A stretch of 34,404 bases of DNA from IDS-8 sp964424805 (lineage in GTDB: Bacteria; Pseudomonadota; Gammaproteobacteria; Steroidobacterales; Woeseiaceae). The stretch lies in the NCBI GenBank assembly GCA_964424805.1, contig CAYRKH010000035.1, positions 1-34,404 of the forward strand, read 5' to 3'. The notes under the pieces are model-generated. The model made no database searches and had not been told where the DNA came from. It saw only the letters and a list, made by a program, of their open reading frames with translations. Shown here piece after piece: positions 14,609 through 22,744 of this stretch (positions within the stretch are counted from its first letter, which is position 1; each line of letters opens with the position of its first letter). The position numbers were made by a program, and so were the translations under genes.

Positions 14609-15528
14609 TCGGCTCGCAGGGTTTCGTACCCGACCCCCGTAACCAAGAGGTACGGATCTGGCTCAATGGGCGGCTCGTGCCGCGTGCCGAGGCGCGGGTG
14701 TCCGTGTTCGACGCCGGGTTCGTCCTGGGCGACGGCGTGTGGGAGGGCTTGCGCCTCGTGAACGGCCGGCTGGCCTTCCTGGACGTGCACCTCGATCGGC
14801 TGTTCGCGGCGGCACGCGCGCTCGCGATCGGCATGGTGCTCGATCGTGAGGCACTGACGAAAGCGCTGTACGACACGGTACGCGCGAACGGGATGACCGA
14901 CGGCGTGCACGTCCGCCTGATGGTGACGCGCGGCTTGAAGCTCACGCCCAACCAGGACCCGCGGGCGACGGTCGGCGAACCCACGGTCGTCATCGTCGCG
15001 GAACACAAGAATCCCGACCCGGCAGTCCAGGAACGCGGCCTGACACTCGTCACCTCGTCCTACCGCACCAGTACCCCGGACGTCTTCGACATGCACCTGA
15101 ACACGCACAGCCGGCTGAACCTGATCCAGGCACTGCTGCAGGCGGCGAACCTCGGCGCGGACGAAGCGCTGATGCTCGACGGCCAGGGCTTCGTCGCGAG
15201 TTGCAACGCCACCAACTTCTTCGTCGTGCACGACGATACCGTCGTCACTTCGACGGGGCGCTATTGCTTCAAGGGCATTACCCGCGGGCACGTGGTCGCG
15301 CTCTGCCGCGAAAACGGGATCGACGTGGAGGAGCGCGATTTTACGCTCGCGGAAGCCTATGCGGCGGACGAGGCCTTCGTCACCGGCACCTTCGGCGGCG
15401 TCACACCGGTGGCCGCCATCGACGGCCGCAAGGTCGCGCAGGTGCCCGGCCCGCTGACCCGGCGTCTCGGCAAGCTGTACCGTGAACTGCTCGCCGCGGA
15501 GGGAGCCGGAGGACCACCCCCGCCCTGA
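14605..15528 (+). CDS. Class IV aminotransferase (BCAT/DAAT)-fold protein lacking the expected PLP lysine
   Basis: A 307-residue fold-type IV PLP-enzyme homologue. Family features include LNGRLVPRAEARVSVFDAGF, GDGVWEGLR and HLDRLF (R65) in the small domain, and DEALMLDGQGFV and GTFGGVTPVAAIDGR in the large domain. The segment that should carry the Schiff-base lysine reads DMHLNTHSRLNLIQALL (residues 162-178): there is no lysine between K136 and K223, and His, Asn or Ser occupies the position depending on alignment. The Glu that normally contacts the PLP pyridine nitrogen appears to be S199 (FVASCNATNFF). So the fold is clear but transaminase activity is doubtful. It is coupled to the sulfotransferase-like gene by ATGA. 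It converges with the DUF4344 gene 15 nt away. Confidence 0.85.
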   Translation: MIGSQGFVPDPRNQEVRIWLNGRLVPRAEARVSVFDAGFVLGDGVWEGLRLVNGRLAFLDVHLDRLFAAARALAIGMVLDREALTKALYDTVRANGMTDGVHVRLMVTRGLKLTPNQDPRATVGEPTVVIVAEHKNPDPAVQERGLTLVTSSYRTSTPDVFDMHLNTHSRLNLIQALLQAANLGADEALMLDGQGFVASCNATNFFVVHDDTVVTSTGRYCFKGITRGHVVALCRENGIDVEERDFTLAEAYAADEAFVTGTFGGVTPVAAIDGRKVAQVPGPLTRRLGKLYRELLAAEGAGGPPPP

Positions 15529-15543
15529 CGCCGTCTCCGAAGA

Positions 15544-16422
15544 TCATTGTTTCCTGAGCGTCTCGATGGCTTCCTCGTGCCGGTCGGCGCTCAGCAGGTA
15601 GTACATGTCCAGCAGCTCATGACACACGGTTAGCTCCCGGCGTGTTGCATCCCATGCGGCTTCCGGGATGCCGCACGGACGCAGGACAACCCTCGCGTCC
15701 TCGACGAGCGGCACCGCCCCCGTGAAGCCGCGCAACGTCCGTTCCACGAGCTCGCGGCCCCGTATTTCATCCACCAACGCCGCGCTCGTCTGGCTATGCG
15801 GCGGCTCATACTGTACCGACATCGTCGCTTTCGGGTGCCGGGGATGATCCCGCTCGCTTTCGCTCACCAGCCGCTCCAGGGCTTTGCGGGCACGGGCATA
15901 TTCCGCGGGGCAACCCGCCGACCGGGCCGCCGGCATCCGCGCCAGCTCCGGCACCGACGCGAATCGTTTCGGGTCGCTTCCGTACACCAGGCAGGCAATG
16001 GTGTAGAAGCGCTGGATCGAAAGACCGTGCACGTCCCAGTAAGGCGGCGATACGCCCTGCGACTCCGTGAGCTGCCACAGGACCAGGAAGGCGTCCGCCG
16101 CCGTGACCGCAAACCCCTGGCGTTGTTCTGCATCGAGCAACGAAGCCCGCACCGGCTTGATGAGTGACAACGTGGCGACATAGTCGGCCGCAGATTCTTC
16201 CGGACCGATGACGGGTACCTCGAGGTCCCCGATCGCGACGTGTGCAAGCTCGTGGAGCAACGTGAACTGGAAGCTCCCGAGAACGAAATCGACCCGTCCG
16301 GGATCCAGCGACGGATGCCTGCCCTCGCCCGCCGCAGGAGCCGCGAGCAGCGCAAACAGGAAACTCACCGCCATGACGGCGCACGCGACGCCGCGGTTGA
16401 GCGTTGCTTCGGTACCTTGCAA
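15544..16422 (-). CDS. Secreted DUF4344-type putative zinc metallopeptidase
   Basis: A 292-residue protein with an N-terminal signal sequence (basic start, hydrophobic stretch to ~residue 28, AAPAAGEG as a possible cleavage region). The zincin motif HELAH is at residues 57-61, and EESAAD at 75-80 supplies the probable third ligand. The combination HExxH, then GPEESAAD about 14 residues later, is typical of the DUF4344 putative metallopeptidase family. The C-terminal half has conserved-looking Cys residues (C167, C258, C277) that could pair in the periplasm. A later in-frame ATG at residue 17 is an alternative start that would shorten the signal n-region. It is transcribed alone, convergent with the aminotransferase-like gene. 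Substrate and function are unknown. Confidence 0.75.
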   Translation of the reverse strand: MQGTEATLNRGVACAVMAVSFLFALLAAPAAGEGRHPSLDPGRVDFVLGSFQFTLLHELAHVAIGDLEVPVIGPEESAADYVATLSLIKPVRASLLDAEQRQGFAVTAADAFLVLWQLTESQGVSPPYWDVHGLSIQRFYTIACLVYGSDPKRFASVPELARMPAARSAGCPAEYARARKALERLVSESERDHPRHPKATMSVQYEPPHSQTSAALVDEIRGRELVERTLRGFTGAVPLVEDARVVLRPCGIPEAAWDATRRELTVCHELLDMYYLLSADRHEEAIETLRKQ

Positions 16423-16721
16423 AAGCTTCGTCGACGTATCGATAGCCGGTGCCTCGTAATCAAAAGCAGTTCAGACCGTATACTGCGCTTCTTTCGTACC
16501 GCGGCGCCACCGGGCGGAACGACGTAGCGCTCGGCGGGCGGCGCGATTGCTTGTTTCCTGTCTTTTCGGCACAGTGCCGGTTCTGCGAACGGAAGATCTG
16601 TCACGTGAAAGTAATCACTGCATCGGCAACCGGTGCGCAAGGCGCAATCGGTCACGCGCGGAGCGTCGCCGGCTCACGCGGCGATGGGGCCGCGCCCGGC
16701 CCCTGATCCGGGGCGCCCGCC
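16423..16721. other. Intergenic region between divergent genes, no gene seen
   Basis: This 299-nt stretch separates the start of the DUF4344 gene (-) from the EamA-like gene (+), so it should hold promoters for both. Small open frames here have no recognisable protein features. I saw no convincing -35/-10 pair, riboswitch or hairpin. Confidence 0.5.
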
Positions 16722-17168
16722 TTGGCCACGTCCTACTGGTTGCTTGCCCTGGCCGCTGTGATGTTCGGCCTGTACAACATCTTCATCAAGGTGTCGGCGG
16801 ATCACATCCAGGCGGTGCTTGGCGCCGTGGTGCTGCAGGTTGTGGCTGTCCTCGTCGGCGTGGGCCTGCTGCTGTACGTCAAGGCCGGCGCAGGGACTAC
16901 CTTGCAGGTGTCCGCGCGTGGCCTGGGCCTGGCGGCCGCGGCCGGCGTCGCCATCGGGCTGGTCGAGATCCTGACGTTTTTCATCTTCAGCCGCGGCATC
17001 CCCGTCGCCGTGGGCAACCCGCTGATCATCGGCGGCTCGATCCTGGTCACCACCGGGGTCGGCGTCGCCCTGCTGCGCGAGGCCATCAGCCCATTGCAGC
17101 TGGCGGCCATTTTCCTGATTGCCGTCGGGATCGCCTTGCTCGCCTGGGATTCGGCGCTGAAAGGGTAA
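16722..17168 (+). CDS. Half-size EamA/DMT-family transporter
   Basis: A 148-residue integral membrane protein with five hydrophobic segments, corresponding to a single EamA (drug/metabolite transporter) repeat; usual family members are ten-helix tandem duplications. Motifs include WLLALAAVMFGLYNIFIKVSA at the N-terminus and PLQLAAIFLIAVGIALLAWD at the C-terminus. The start must be TTG 16722, since an in-frame TGA lies at 16704-16706 and no ATG or GTG lies between. A half-size protein would have to work as a dimer or be remodelled. It precedes the acyl-CoA dehydrogenase gene by 52 nt on the same strand and may be co-transcribed with it. The substrate cannot be inferred. Confidence 0.75.
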   Translation: MATSYWLLALAAVMFGLYNIFIKVSADHIQAVLGAVVLQVVAVLVGVGLLLYVKAGAGTTLQVSARGLGLAAAAGVAIGLVEILTFFIFSRGIPVAVGNPLIIGGSILVTTGVGVALLREAISPLQLAAIFLIAVGIALLAWDSALKG

Positions 17169-17220
17169 GCGACCTGCCGCCCGATAACGTGTAGAGGTAC
17201 TTCCAAAGCAGGCACCTGGG

Positions 17221-18435
17221 ATGGATCACGAATACCCCGACAGTACCCGGGCACTGGCTGAGCGCCTGGAAAGCTTCATGGACCGCCACGTGTATCCGGT
17301 CGAAGCAGAATACCGGCGGCATTGGTTGTCCACGGCCGATCGCTGGACGACGCCGGCGCTGATGCTCGAACTGCGCAAGAAGGCCCGCTCCGCGGGCTTG
17401 TGGAATCTCTTCTATCCCGCCGGACATGGCAGGGACGACGCGCTGACCAACCTGGAATATGCGCCGCTGGCCGAGATCATGGGGCGCGTGGTCTGGGCGG
17501 CCGAGGTTTTCAATTGCAACGCGCCCGATACGGGCAACATGGAGACGCTGATCCTCTATGGAACGGACAGCCAGAAAGCGCGGTGGCTGCAACCGTTGCT
17601 CGACGGCGAAATCCATTCGGGATTCGCAATGACCGAGCCCGACGTCGCGAGCTCCGACGCGACCAACATCAACTGCTCGATTGCGCGCGACGGGGACGAA
17701 TACGTCATCAACGGCCGCAAGTGGTTCACGACGGGTGCCATGCGCGACAACTGCGAGTTGCTGATCGTCATGGGCAAGACCGACCCGGAGAATCCCGACC
17801 GGCACCGGCAACAGTCGATGATACTGGTGCCACGGTCGACCGAAGGTGTCGCTATCGTGCGCAACTGCCACACCCTGGGATACGACGATGCACCGTTCGG
17901 CGAGGCCGAACTCCTGTTCGAGAACGTCCGCGTGCCCGCCTCGAACCTGCTGCTCGGAGAAGGACGCGGGTTCGAGATCGCCCAGGGCCGCCTCGGGCCG
18001 GGACGCGTGCACCACTGCATGCGCCTTGTCGGCTGCGCGCAGCGGGCGCTGGAGCTCGCCTGCCGTCGTGCCGAGTCACGGAGCACTTTCGGCCGCAGGC
18101 TCAGCGAACACCAGTCCGTCCGTGAGAATATTGCGAGGTCATGGTGCGAAATCGAGCAGGCGCGACTGCTCACGCTTCGCTGTGCGGCGAGGATGGACGA
18201 GGCGGGCAACAGGGAGGCGCGTGACCTGATCGCGGCAATCAAGATCACCGTACCCTCGATGGCCTGCGGGGTGATCGATCGCGTCATCCAGATCCATGGC
18301 GCCGCCGGCCTCACGGAAGACTTCTTCCTCGCCGAGGCCTTCAACTATGCGCGCCAGATTCGCCTCGCCGACGGGCCGGACGAAGTGCACATGATGTCGC
18401 TCGGCAAGCAGGTCATCCGCCGCTTCGGGGCCTGA
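17221..18435 (+). CDS. Acyl-CoA dehydrogenase, ACAD10/ACAD11-like
   Basis: A 404-residue flavoprotein of the acyl-CoA dehydrogenase family. The N-terminal helical domain is followed by FAMTEPDVASSDATNI (residues 135-150, FAD/substrate-binding strand region) and the C-terminal helical domain with RSTFGRRLSEHQSVREN and IQIHGAAGLTEDFFLAEAF. Where medium-chain enzymes have the catalytic Glu followed by Gly, this protein has D384-G385 in RLADGPDEVH, a signature shared with the ACAD10/ACAD11 group. ACAD10/11 act with a kinase domain on 4-hydroxyacyl-CoAs: the hydroxyl is phosphorylated and then eliminated. The kinase-type gene starts 6 nt downstream, which supports this role over generic beta-oxidation. 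The exact substrate remains inferred. Confidence 0.88.
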   Translation: MDHEYPDSTRALAERLESFMDRHVYPVEAEYRRHWLSTADRWTTPALMLELRKKARSAGLWNLFYPAGHGRDDALTNLEYAPLAEIMGRVVWAAEVFNCNAPDTGNMETLILYGTDSQKARWLQPLLDGEIHSGFAMTEPDVASSDATNINCSIARDGDEYVINGRKWFTTGAMRDNCELLIVMGKTDPENPDRHRQQSMILVPRSTEGVAIVRNCHTLGYDDAPFGEAELLFENVRVPASNLLLGEGRGFEIAQGRLGPGRVHHCMRLVGCAQRALELACRRAESRSTFGRRLSEHQSVRENIARSWCEIEQARLLTLRCAARMDEAGNREARDLIAAIKITVPSMACGVIDRVIQIHGAAGLTEDFFLAEAFNYARQIRLADGPDEVHMMSLGKQVIRRFGA

Positions 18436-18441
18436 TCCGTT

Positions 18442-19476
18442 ATGGACGCGGCGGACCTGCCAGCCAAAGCGCTTGGCGCGTATCTCAACCGCAAAGTAGC
18501 AGGGTTCCGCGACCTCACCGGGGTGCGCAAGTTTGCCGGCGGTCAGTCGAACCCCACCTACCTGCTAACGGCGACGTCCGGGCACTACGTCCTGCGCCGC
18601 AAGCCCTACGGCAACTTGCTGAAGTCGGCACATGCGGTGGAGCGGGAATATCGCGTCATGCAGGCATTGCAGGGCTCCGGCGTACCGGTGCCACGAATGC
18701 TGCACCTCTGCGAAGACGAGAGCGTCATCGGCGCCGCCTTCTTCGTGATGAGCTACGTTCCCGGCCGTCAGTACTGGGATCCGGCCCTTCCCGGACTGGG
18801 CCCGGGCGACCGAAGCGCGGTATACGACGAGATGAACCGGGTGCTCGCCATGTTGCATTCCGTCGACTTCGCCTCGGCGGGGCTCGCCGACTACGGGCGG
18901 CCGGGCAACTATTTCGAACGCCAGGTGGCGCGCTGGACAAAACAATACCAGGCCTCTGAAACCGAAAAAATTGCGGCCATGGACGCGCTGATCGAATGGT
19001 TGCCCGCCAACCTGCCGCCGGACGATGCCCGAAGCAGCCTCATTCACGGCGACTACCGGCTGGACAATATCCTGTTCCACGACTCCGAGCCCCGGGCGGT
19101 CGCGGTCCTGGACTGGGAGTTGTCGACGCTGGGCCATCCGTTGGCGGACCTCGCCTATCAATGCATGCAGTGGAGAATACCGGCCAGGGGCGTCGTCAAG
19201 GGTCTTGGCGGCATCGACAGAACCGCGCTTGGAATTCCCACCGAAGAGGAATATATCGCCCACTACTGCGCGCGCGCCGGCCTGGACGGGATACCACACT
19301 GGACCTATTACCTGGTCTTCAGCTTTTTCCGCCTGGCCGCGATCCTGCAGGGTGTGCTGAAGCGCGCGATCGACGGCAACGCCTCTAGCGCGAAGGCCTT
19401 CGAGTACGGGAGACTGGCCGCGCCGTTAGCCGGTATGGCTGTTGACGTGCTGGAAAGGGAGCGCCGGGCGGTTTAG
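18442..19476 (+). CDS. APH-family phosphotransferase, likely hydroxyacyl-CoA kinase partner of the ACAD
   Basis: A 344-residue aminoglycoside-phosphotransferase-fold kinase. Visible elements are the nucleotide-binding N-lobe (FAGGQSNPTYLL, then K54 in LRRKPYG), the catalytic loop H202-G-D204-Y-R-L-D-N209 and the metal-binding D224 in AVLDWELSTLGHPLADLAY. The HPLADLAYQCMQW continuation is typical of the APH domain found N-terminal to the dehydrogenase in ACAD10/ACAD11. Here the two domains are separate genes in the reverse order, 6 nt apart. I infer ATP-dependent phosphorylation of a hydroxyacyl-CoA feeding the upstream dehydrogenase. Antibiotic resistance is unlikely given the context. Confidence 0.85.
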   Translation: MDAADLPAKALGAYLNRKVAGFRDLTGVRKFAGGQSNPTYLLTATSGHYVLRRKPYGNLLKSAHAVEREYRVMQALQGSGVPVPRMLHLCEDESVIGAAFFVMSYVPGRQYWDPALPGLGPGDRSAVYDEMNRVLAMLHSVDFASAGLADYGRPGNYFERQVARWTKQYQASETEKIAAMDALIEWLPANLPPDDARSSLIHGDYRLDNILFHDSEPRAVAVLDWELSTLGHPLADLAYQCMQWRIPARGVVKGLGGIDRTALGIPTEEEYIAHYCARAGLDGIPHWTYYLVFSFFRLAAILQGVLKRAIDGNASSAKAFEYGRLAAPLAGMAVDVLERERRAV

Positions 19477-19593
19477 CCCTCTCAGGTGGCGACCGGGCCC
19501 GGCGGCGTCGAGCGACGCTGGACCGCCTGCTCGCCGGCTTTCCCGGTCCGGGGGAATGTGGCACCTTGGTCCTGTCGGGTGCCACTGGACTTG

Positions 19594-21024
19594 ATGATGA
19601 AGCTCACTTTCCTCGGTGCGGCCGGCAGTGTAACGGGCTCCTGCTACCTGCTGGAGACGGGCAGCGCTCGCGTGCTGCTGGACTGCGGTCAGATCCAGGG
19701 TACGCGGCGGGAGGAAGCGCGAAACCGGGAGCCTCTTCCAGTGCGGCCGGACAGTATCGATGCGGTCGTGCTGAGCCACGCGCATATCGATCACTCCGGG
19801 CGCCTGCCGCTTTTGTATGCACGCGGTTACCGCGGTCCTATCTATACGCACGACGCGAGCCGGGCGCTGTGCGAGATCATGCTCCACGACTCGGGTTACC
19901 TGCACGAGAAGGATGCCGAGTGGGAGAACCGGAAACGGGCACGAAAGGGTTTGCCGGCGCTGGTGCCGCTTTACACGAGAGAGGACGCGAAGGCCGTGAT
20001 GAGCCGGTTCGTCAGTGTGCCCTACGACGAGCGCACCGAGGTCGCGCCAGGTGTCGCAATCCGTCTGCGTGACGCCGGTCACATACTCGGTGCATCGATC
20101 GTGGAAGCCTGGCTCGAGGACGCCGGGCAGCGCCGAAAGGTCGTTTTCAGCGGCGACCTTGGTCCTGCAGGCGCGCCGGTCATGAACGACCCCACGCCGG
20201 TCCAGGACGCCGACGTCGTGCTGATGGAAAGCACCTATGGCGACCGGGATCACCGGCCCTTTGACGACACGATCGCCGAGCTGCGCGACATCTTCCTGGA
20301 GGCCGCCGGACGCGGCGGCAACGTCCTGATTCCCGCGTTCGCCGTCGGACGCACGCAGGATTTACTGTACCTGATGGCCGACCATTTCGACGAGTGGCAG
20401 CTGGGCGGGTGGCAAGTCTTCCTCGACAGCCCGATGGCCATCGAAACCACCCACGTCTATTCCCAATACCGCCACCTGTATCGCGCCTCCCTGTTCGGCG
20501 CCGGCCAGGAATGGCCGAAGCTTCCGAACCTGCGTCCGACGAAGCGATCCGTGGAGTCGATGGAAATCAATCGCATCGAATCCGGCGCCATCATCATCGC
20601 CGGCAGCGGCATGTGCAACGGCGGTCGCATCCTGCACCACCTGAAGCACAACCTGTGGCGACCGGAATGCCACGTCGTGATCATCGGCTACCAGGCGGAA
20701 GGCACGCTGGGTCGCCGCCTGGTCGACGGTGCGCCGCGCGTCCGGCTGTGGCAGGAGACGATCCAGGTGAAGGCCCGCATACACACCGTCGGCGGCCTCT
20801 CGGCGCACGCGGGCCGGACGGGTCTCCTCGACTGGTACGGCGCGTTCCATAATCGTCCGCCGGTCTGGCTGGTGCACGGCGAGGAACCGGCGCGCGCCGC
20901 GCTTGCGAAACATCTCGAAACCGGTTTCGGTGCCAGCGTCCGGCGGCCGCGCATCGGCGACGTAATCGATCTCGACGACATTCGAAAGCCAGGTCGCACG
21001 GCGCGCGCCAGCGAAGCGCGGTGA
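19594..21024 (+). CDS. Beta-CASP metallo-beta-lactamase fold RNase-like protein
   Basis: A 476-residue MBL-fold protein of the beta-CASP (CPSF73-like) class, probably a zinc-dependent RNA nuclease in the cytoplasm. It begins MMKLTFLGAAGSVTGSCYLLE and carries the HxHxDH motif at residues 62-67 (SHAHIDHSGRLP), H163 (DAGHILGAS) and D188 (VFSGDLG), followed by the beta-CASP insert (MESTYGDRDH, AFAVGRTQDLL) and the late histidine of GGLSAHAGRTGLLDW. ATG 19594, or the adjacent ATG 19597, is chosen because the conserved first strand begins right there; upstream in-frame sequence looks non-coding. It is followed by a universal stress protein gene 63 nt downstream. Specific RNA targets cannot be deduced. 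Confidence 0.9.
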   Translation: MMKLTFLGAAGSVTGSCYLLETGSARVLLDCGQIQGTRREEARNREPLPVRPDSIDAVVLSHAHIDHSGRLPLLYARGYRGPIYTHDASRALCEIMLHDSGYLHEKDAEWENRKRARKGLPALVPLYTREDAKAVMSRFVSVPYDERTEVAPGVAIRLRDAGHILGASIVEAWLEDAGQRRKVVFSGDLGPAGAPVMNDPTPVQDADVVLMESTYGDRDHRPFDDTIAELRDIFLEAAGRGGNVLIPAFAVGRTQDLLYLMADHFDEWQLGGWQVFLDSPMAIETTHVYSQYRHLYRASLFGAGQEWPKLPNLRPTKRSVESMEINRIESGAIIIAGSGMCNGGRILHHLKHNLWRPECHVVIIGYQAEGTLGRRLVDGAPRVRLWQETIQVKARIHTVGGLSAHAGRTGLLDWYGAFHNRPPVWLVHGEEPARAALAKHLETGFGASVRRPRIGDVIDLDDIRKPGRTARASEAR

Positions 21025-21045
21025 TCAATGTAGAATGGGCGCTAA

Positions 21046-21066
21046 TCGGATAACCTTGTCGGATAA
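21046..21066 (+). repeat. Tandem 8-bp direct repeat TCGGATAA upstream of usp
   Basis: TCGGATAA occurs at 21046-21053 and again at 21059-21066, 13 nt apart, between the beta-CASP stop and the ribosome-binding site of the stress-protein gene. It could be a paired operator half-site or chance. A TAGAAT -10-like hexamer lies just upstream at 21031-21036, without a recognisable -35. Confidence 0.3.
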
Positions 21067-21087
21067 GAACGCTGGGAGAACACGGCA

Positions 21088-21540
21088 ATGTACAAGAGGA
21101 TTCTCGTCCCGGTTGACGGTAGTGCAGCGTCCGCCAGGGGGCTCGAGGAGGCGATCGAGTTCGCGAAAGCTACCGGGGCGACCCTCGACCTGGCTCATGT
21201 CGTGGACGAGTTTGTCGTTGCCGCGCAAACGGCGCCGTCACGGTGGCAGAAACTCTCAGAGGCTTTGCGGGAAAGCGGCGAACAGGTACTCGCCGATGCG
21301 GAAGCGCTCGTGCGGAAACACGACGTGCCCTGCACGAGCGAACTCCTGAAAGCAGCCGGAGGCGGCGCTGCCGGCACCATTGTCAGGCAGGCGAAGAAAT
21401 TGTCCACGGACCTGATTGTCATGGGCACGCATGGCCGACGCGGTCTGCGTCGCCTTACCCTGGGAAGCGATGCCGAGATGGTGCTGCGCTCCTCGCCCGT
21501 TCCCGTGCTGATGGTGCGCGCCAGCACCGAACCTGCCTGA
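21088..21540 (+). CDS. Universal stress protein, UspA family
   Basis: A 150-residue single-domain Usp protein. The first strand MYKRILVPVDGSAASARGLEEA and the C-terminal ATP-binding signature G-x2-G-x9-G-S (GTHGRRGLRRLTLGS), followed by SSPVPVLMVR, are complete, so it belongs to the nucleotide-binding type. GGGAG at 21074-21078 provides a ribosome-binding site 9 nt before the ATG. It follows the beta-CASP gene on the same strand and converges with the HlyD-type gene only 7 nt away. Usp genes of this type are commonly induced by energy or oxygen limitation, but nothing here proves that regulation. Confidence 0.93.
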   Translation: MYKRILVPVDGSAASARGLEEAIEFAKATGATLDLAHVVDEFVVAAQTAPSRWQKLSEALRESGEQVLADAEALVRKHDVPCTSELLKAAGGGAAGTIVRQAKKLSTDLIVMGTHGRRGLRRLTLGSDAEMVLRSSPVPVLMVRASTEPA

Positions 21541-21547
21541 CGGTACG

Positions 21548-22741
21548 CTACCGCGGCCGCGGTTCCACCCGCGTACCCTGTTCGATCTCCTGCGCGGGAT
21601 AGAGGATGACCGGAGTACCGGGCTCTATCCCTGAAAGCACCTGCGCGCCCTGCCCGTTGTCGCGGCCGATCTCCACCGGCGTCAGCACGGCGCGGCCGGA
21701 CTCCACGCGGAACAGCGCCCAACGCCCCGCATGGCGAAAGAGTGCGGAGACGGGGGCCTGGACCACGTCGTCAGCTCTCCAGGTCACGATCGCCGCCTCC
21801 ACGCGGTAGCCGTGCCCCAGCAACCTCCATTCCGCGGGCGGCCCCGCGAAGTCGATGATGACGTTCACCCGCTGCTCCTCGACGCCGAGCGCGGAGATCT
21901 TCCGGAAACCGTACGGCTCGACCAGCCGCACGCGGCCGGCGAGCGGTTCGCGGAGCCGGCTCCAGTCCTCGATGATCACTTCCGCACCGGGCTCCACGAG
22001 CACCGCGTCGGTGGTAAGCATCTCGACGACGACCTCGAGCTCGCTCGGATCGCCGATGGACAGGATCTCCTGGCCCGCGGCGATGACACCCGCGCTTTCC
22101 CGCGGTACCCGCAGCACCCGTCCCGATACCGGAGCCGGCACGGCGACCGGTTCTCCGTCCGCCTCCGCCGGCCGGGTGAGACGAATGCGTGCCGCCTCCA
22201 GCCCGGCTTCGCGCGCGCGGACGCTGTTCGCCGCCGTAGTCCGCGCGGCTTCGGCAGTTCGCCGTGCAAGCTCGGCCTGATCCAGCGCCTCCGCCGACAC
22301 GAGATTGCGCTGGCGCAGGCTCTCGATGCGCGCAAGCTCCGTGCGTGCAAAGCGCGCCTGCGCCTCCGTGCGCTCGAGTTCGGCGCGTGCCGCGGAGAGA
22401 CCGGCTTCGGCCGCACGGACCGCCGCCTGGGCTTCTGCCCGTTCGCGCGCATCGAGGAATGCCGGTTCGCCCGGCTGGATGCGCGCGACGACCTGGCCGG
22501 CCGTGACGGCGGCCCCGGGTTTGAACGGTACCCGCTGAAGCTGGCCGGTAACCGGCGCATAGACGATGTACTCGTCGCGCACGCGCGTGCGGCCTTCGTC
22601 GCGCACGGTCACCTGCATCGGCCCGCGCCAGACCTCCCCGGCATCGATCGGCACCGGCGTGGGCCGGAACGCGAGAACCAGGAGAATGACCAGCAGGAGG
22701 GTGGCGCCCGCCCAGAAAACGCTGCGGAACGTGAGCTTCAT
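21548..22741 (-). CDS. HlyD/MacA-type membrane fusion protein of ABC exporter
   Basis: A 397-residue periplasmic adaptor. A single N-terminal membrane anchor (FWAGATLLLVILLVLAF) is followed by the first half of a barrel-sandwich/lipoyl domain (YAPVTGQLQRVPFKPG), a long Ala/Arg/Glu-rich coiled-coil hairpin (residues ~95-195), the second half (PAPVSGRVLRVP) and beta-barrel and membrane-proximal domains ending near IEQGTRVEPRPR. It is the last gene of a three-gene operon after the permease (3 nt gap) and should bridge the inner-membrane transporter to an outer-membrane channel, which is not encoded here. The substrate is unknown. Its stop codon sits beside the perfect palindrome ACCGCGGCCGCGGT. 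Confidence 0.9.
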   Translation of the reverse strand: MKLTFRSVFWAGATLLLVILLVLAFRPTPVPIDAGEVWRGPMQVTVRDEGRTRVRDEYIVYAPVTGQLQRVPFKPGAAVTAGQVVARIQPGEPAFLDARERAEAQAAVRAAEAGLSAARAELERTEAQARFARTELARIESLRQRNLVSAEALDQAELARRTAEAARTTAANSVRAREAGLEAARIRLTRPAEADGEPVAVPAPVSGRVLRVPRESAGVIAAGQEILSIGDPSELEVVVEMLTTDAVLVEPGAEVIIEDWSRLREPLAGRVRLVEPYGFRKISALGVEEQRVNVIIDFAGPPAEWRLLGHGYRVEAAIVTWRADDVVQAPVSALFRHAGRWALFRVESGRAVLTPVEIGRDNGQGAQVLSGIEPGTPVILYPAQEIEQGTRVEPRPR

Positions 22742-22744
22742 GCG

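Noticed and set aside
16449..16706. 85-codon frame in the gap before the EamA-like gene
   Set aside because: No start context, no recognisable motif, and mixed composition unlike neighbouring genes.
18442..19476. Aminoglycoside resistance gene
   Set aside because: The APH fold is present, but sequence pattern and position beside an ACAD10/11-like dehydrogenase indicate a metabolic kinase.
21549..21564. Palindrome ACCGCGGCCGCGGT between convergent usp and HlyD genes as a terminator
   Set aside because: It encodes the last residues of the HlyD-type protein (PRPR), has no loop and no following T-run.
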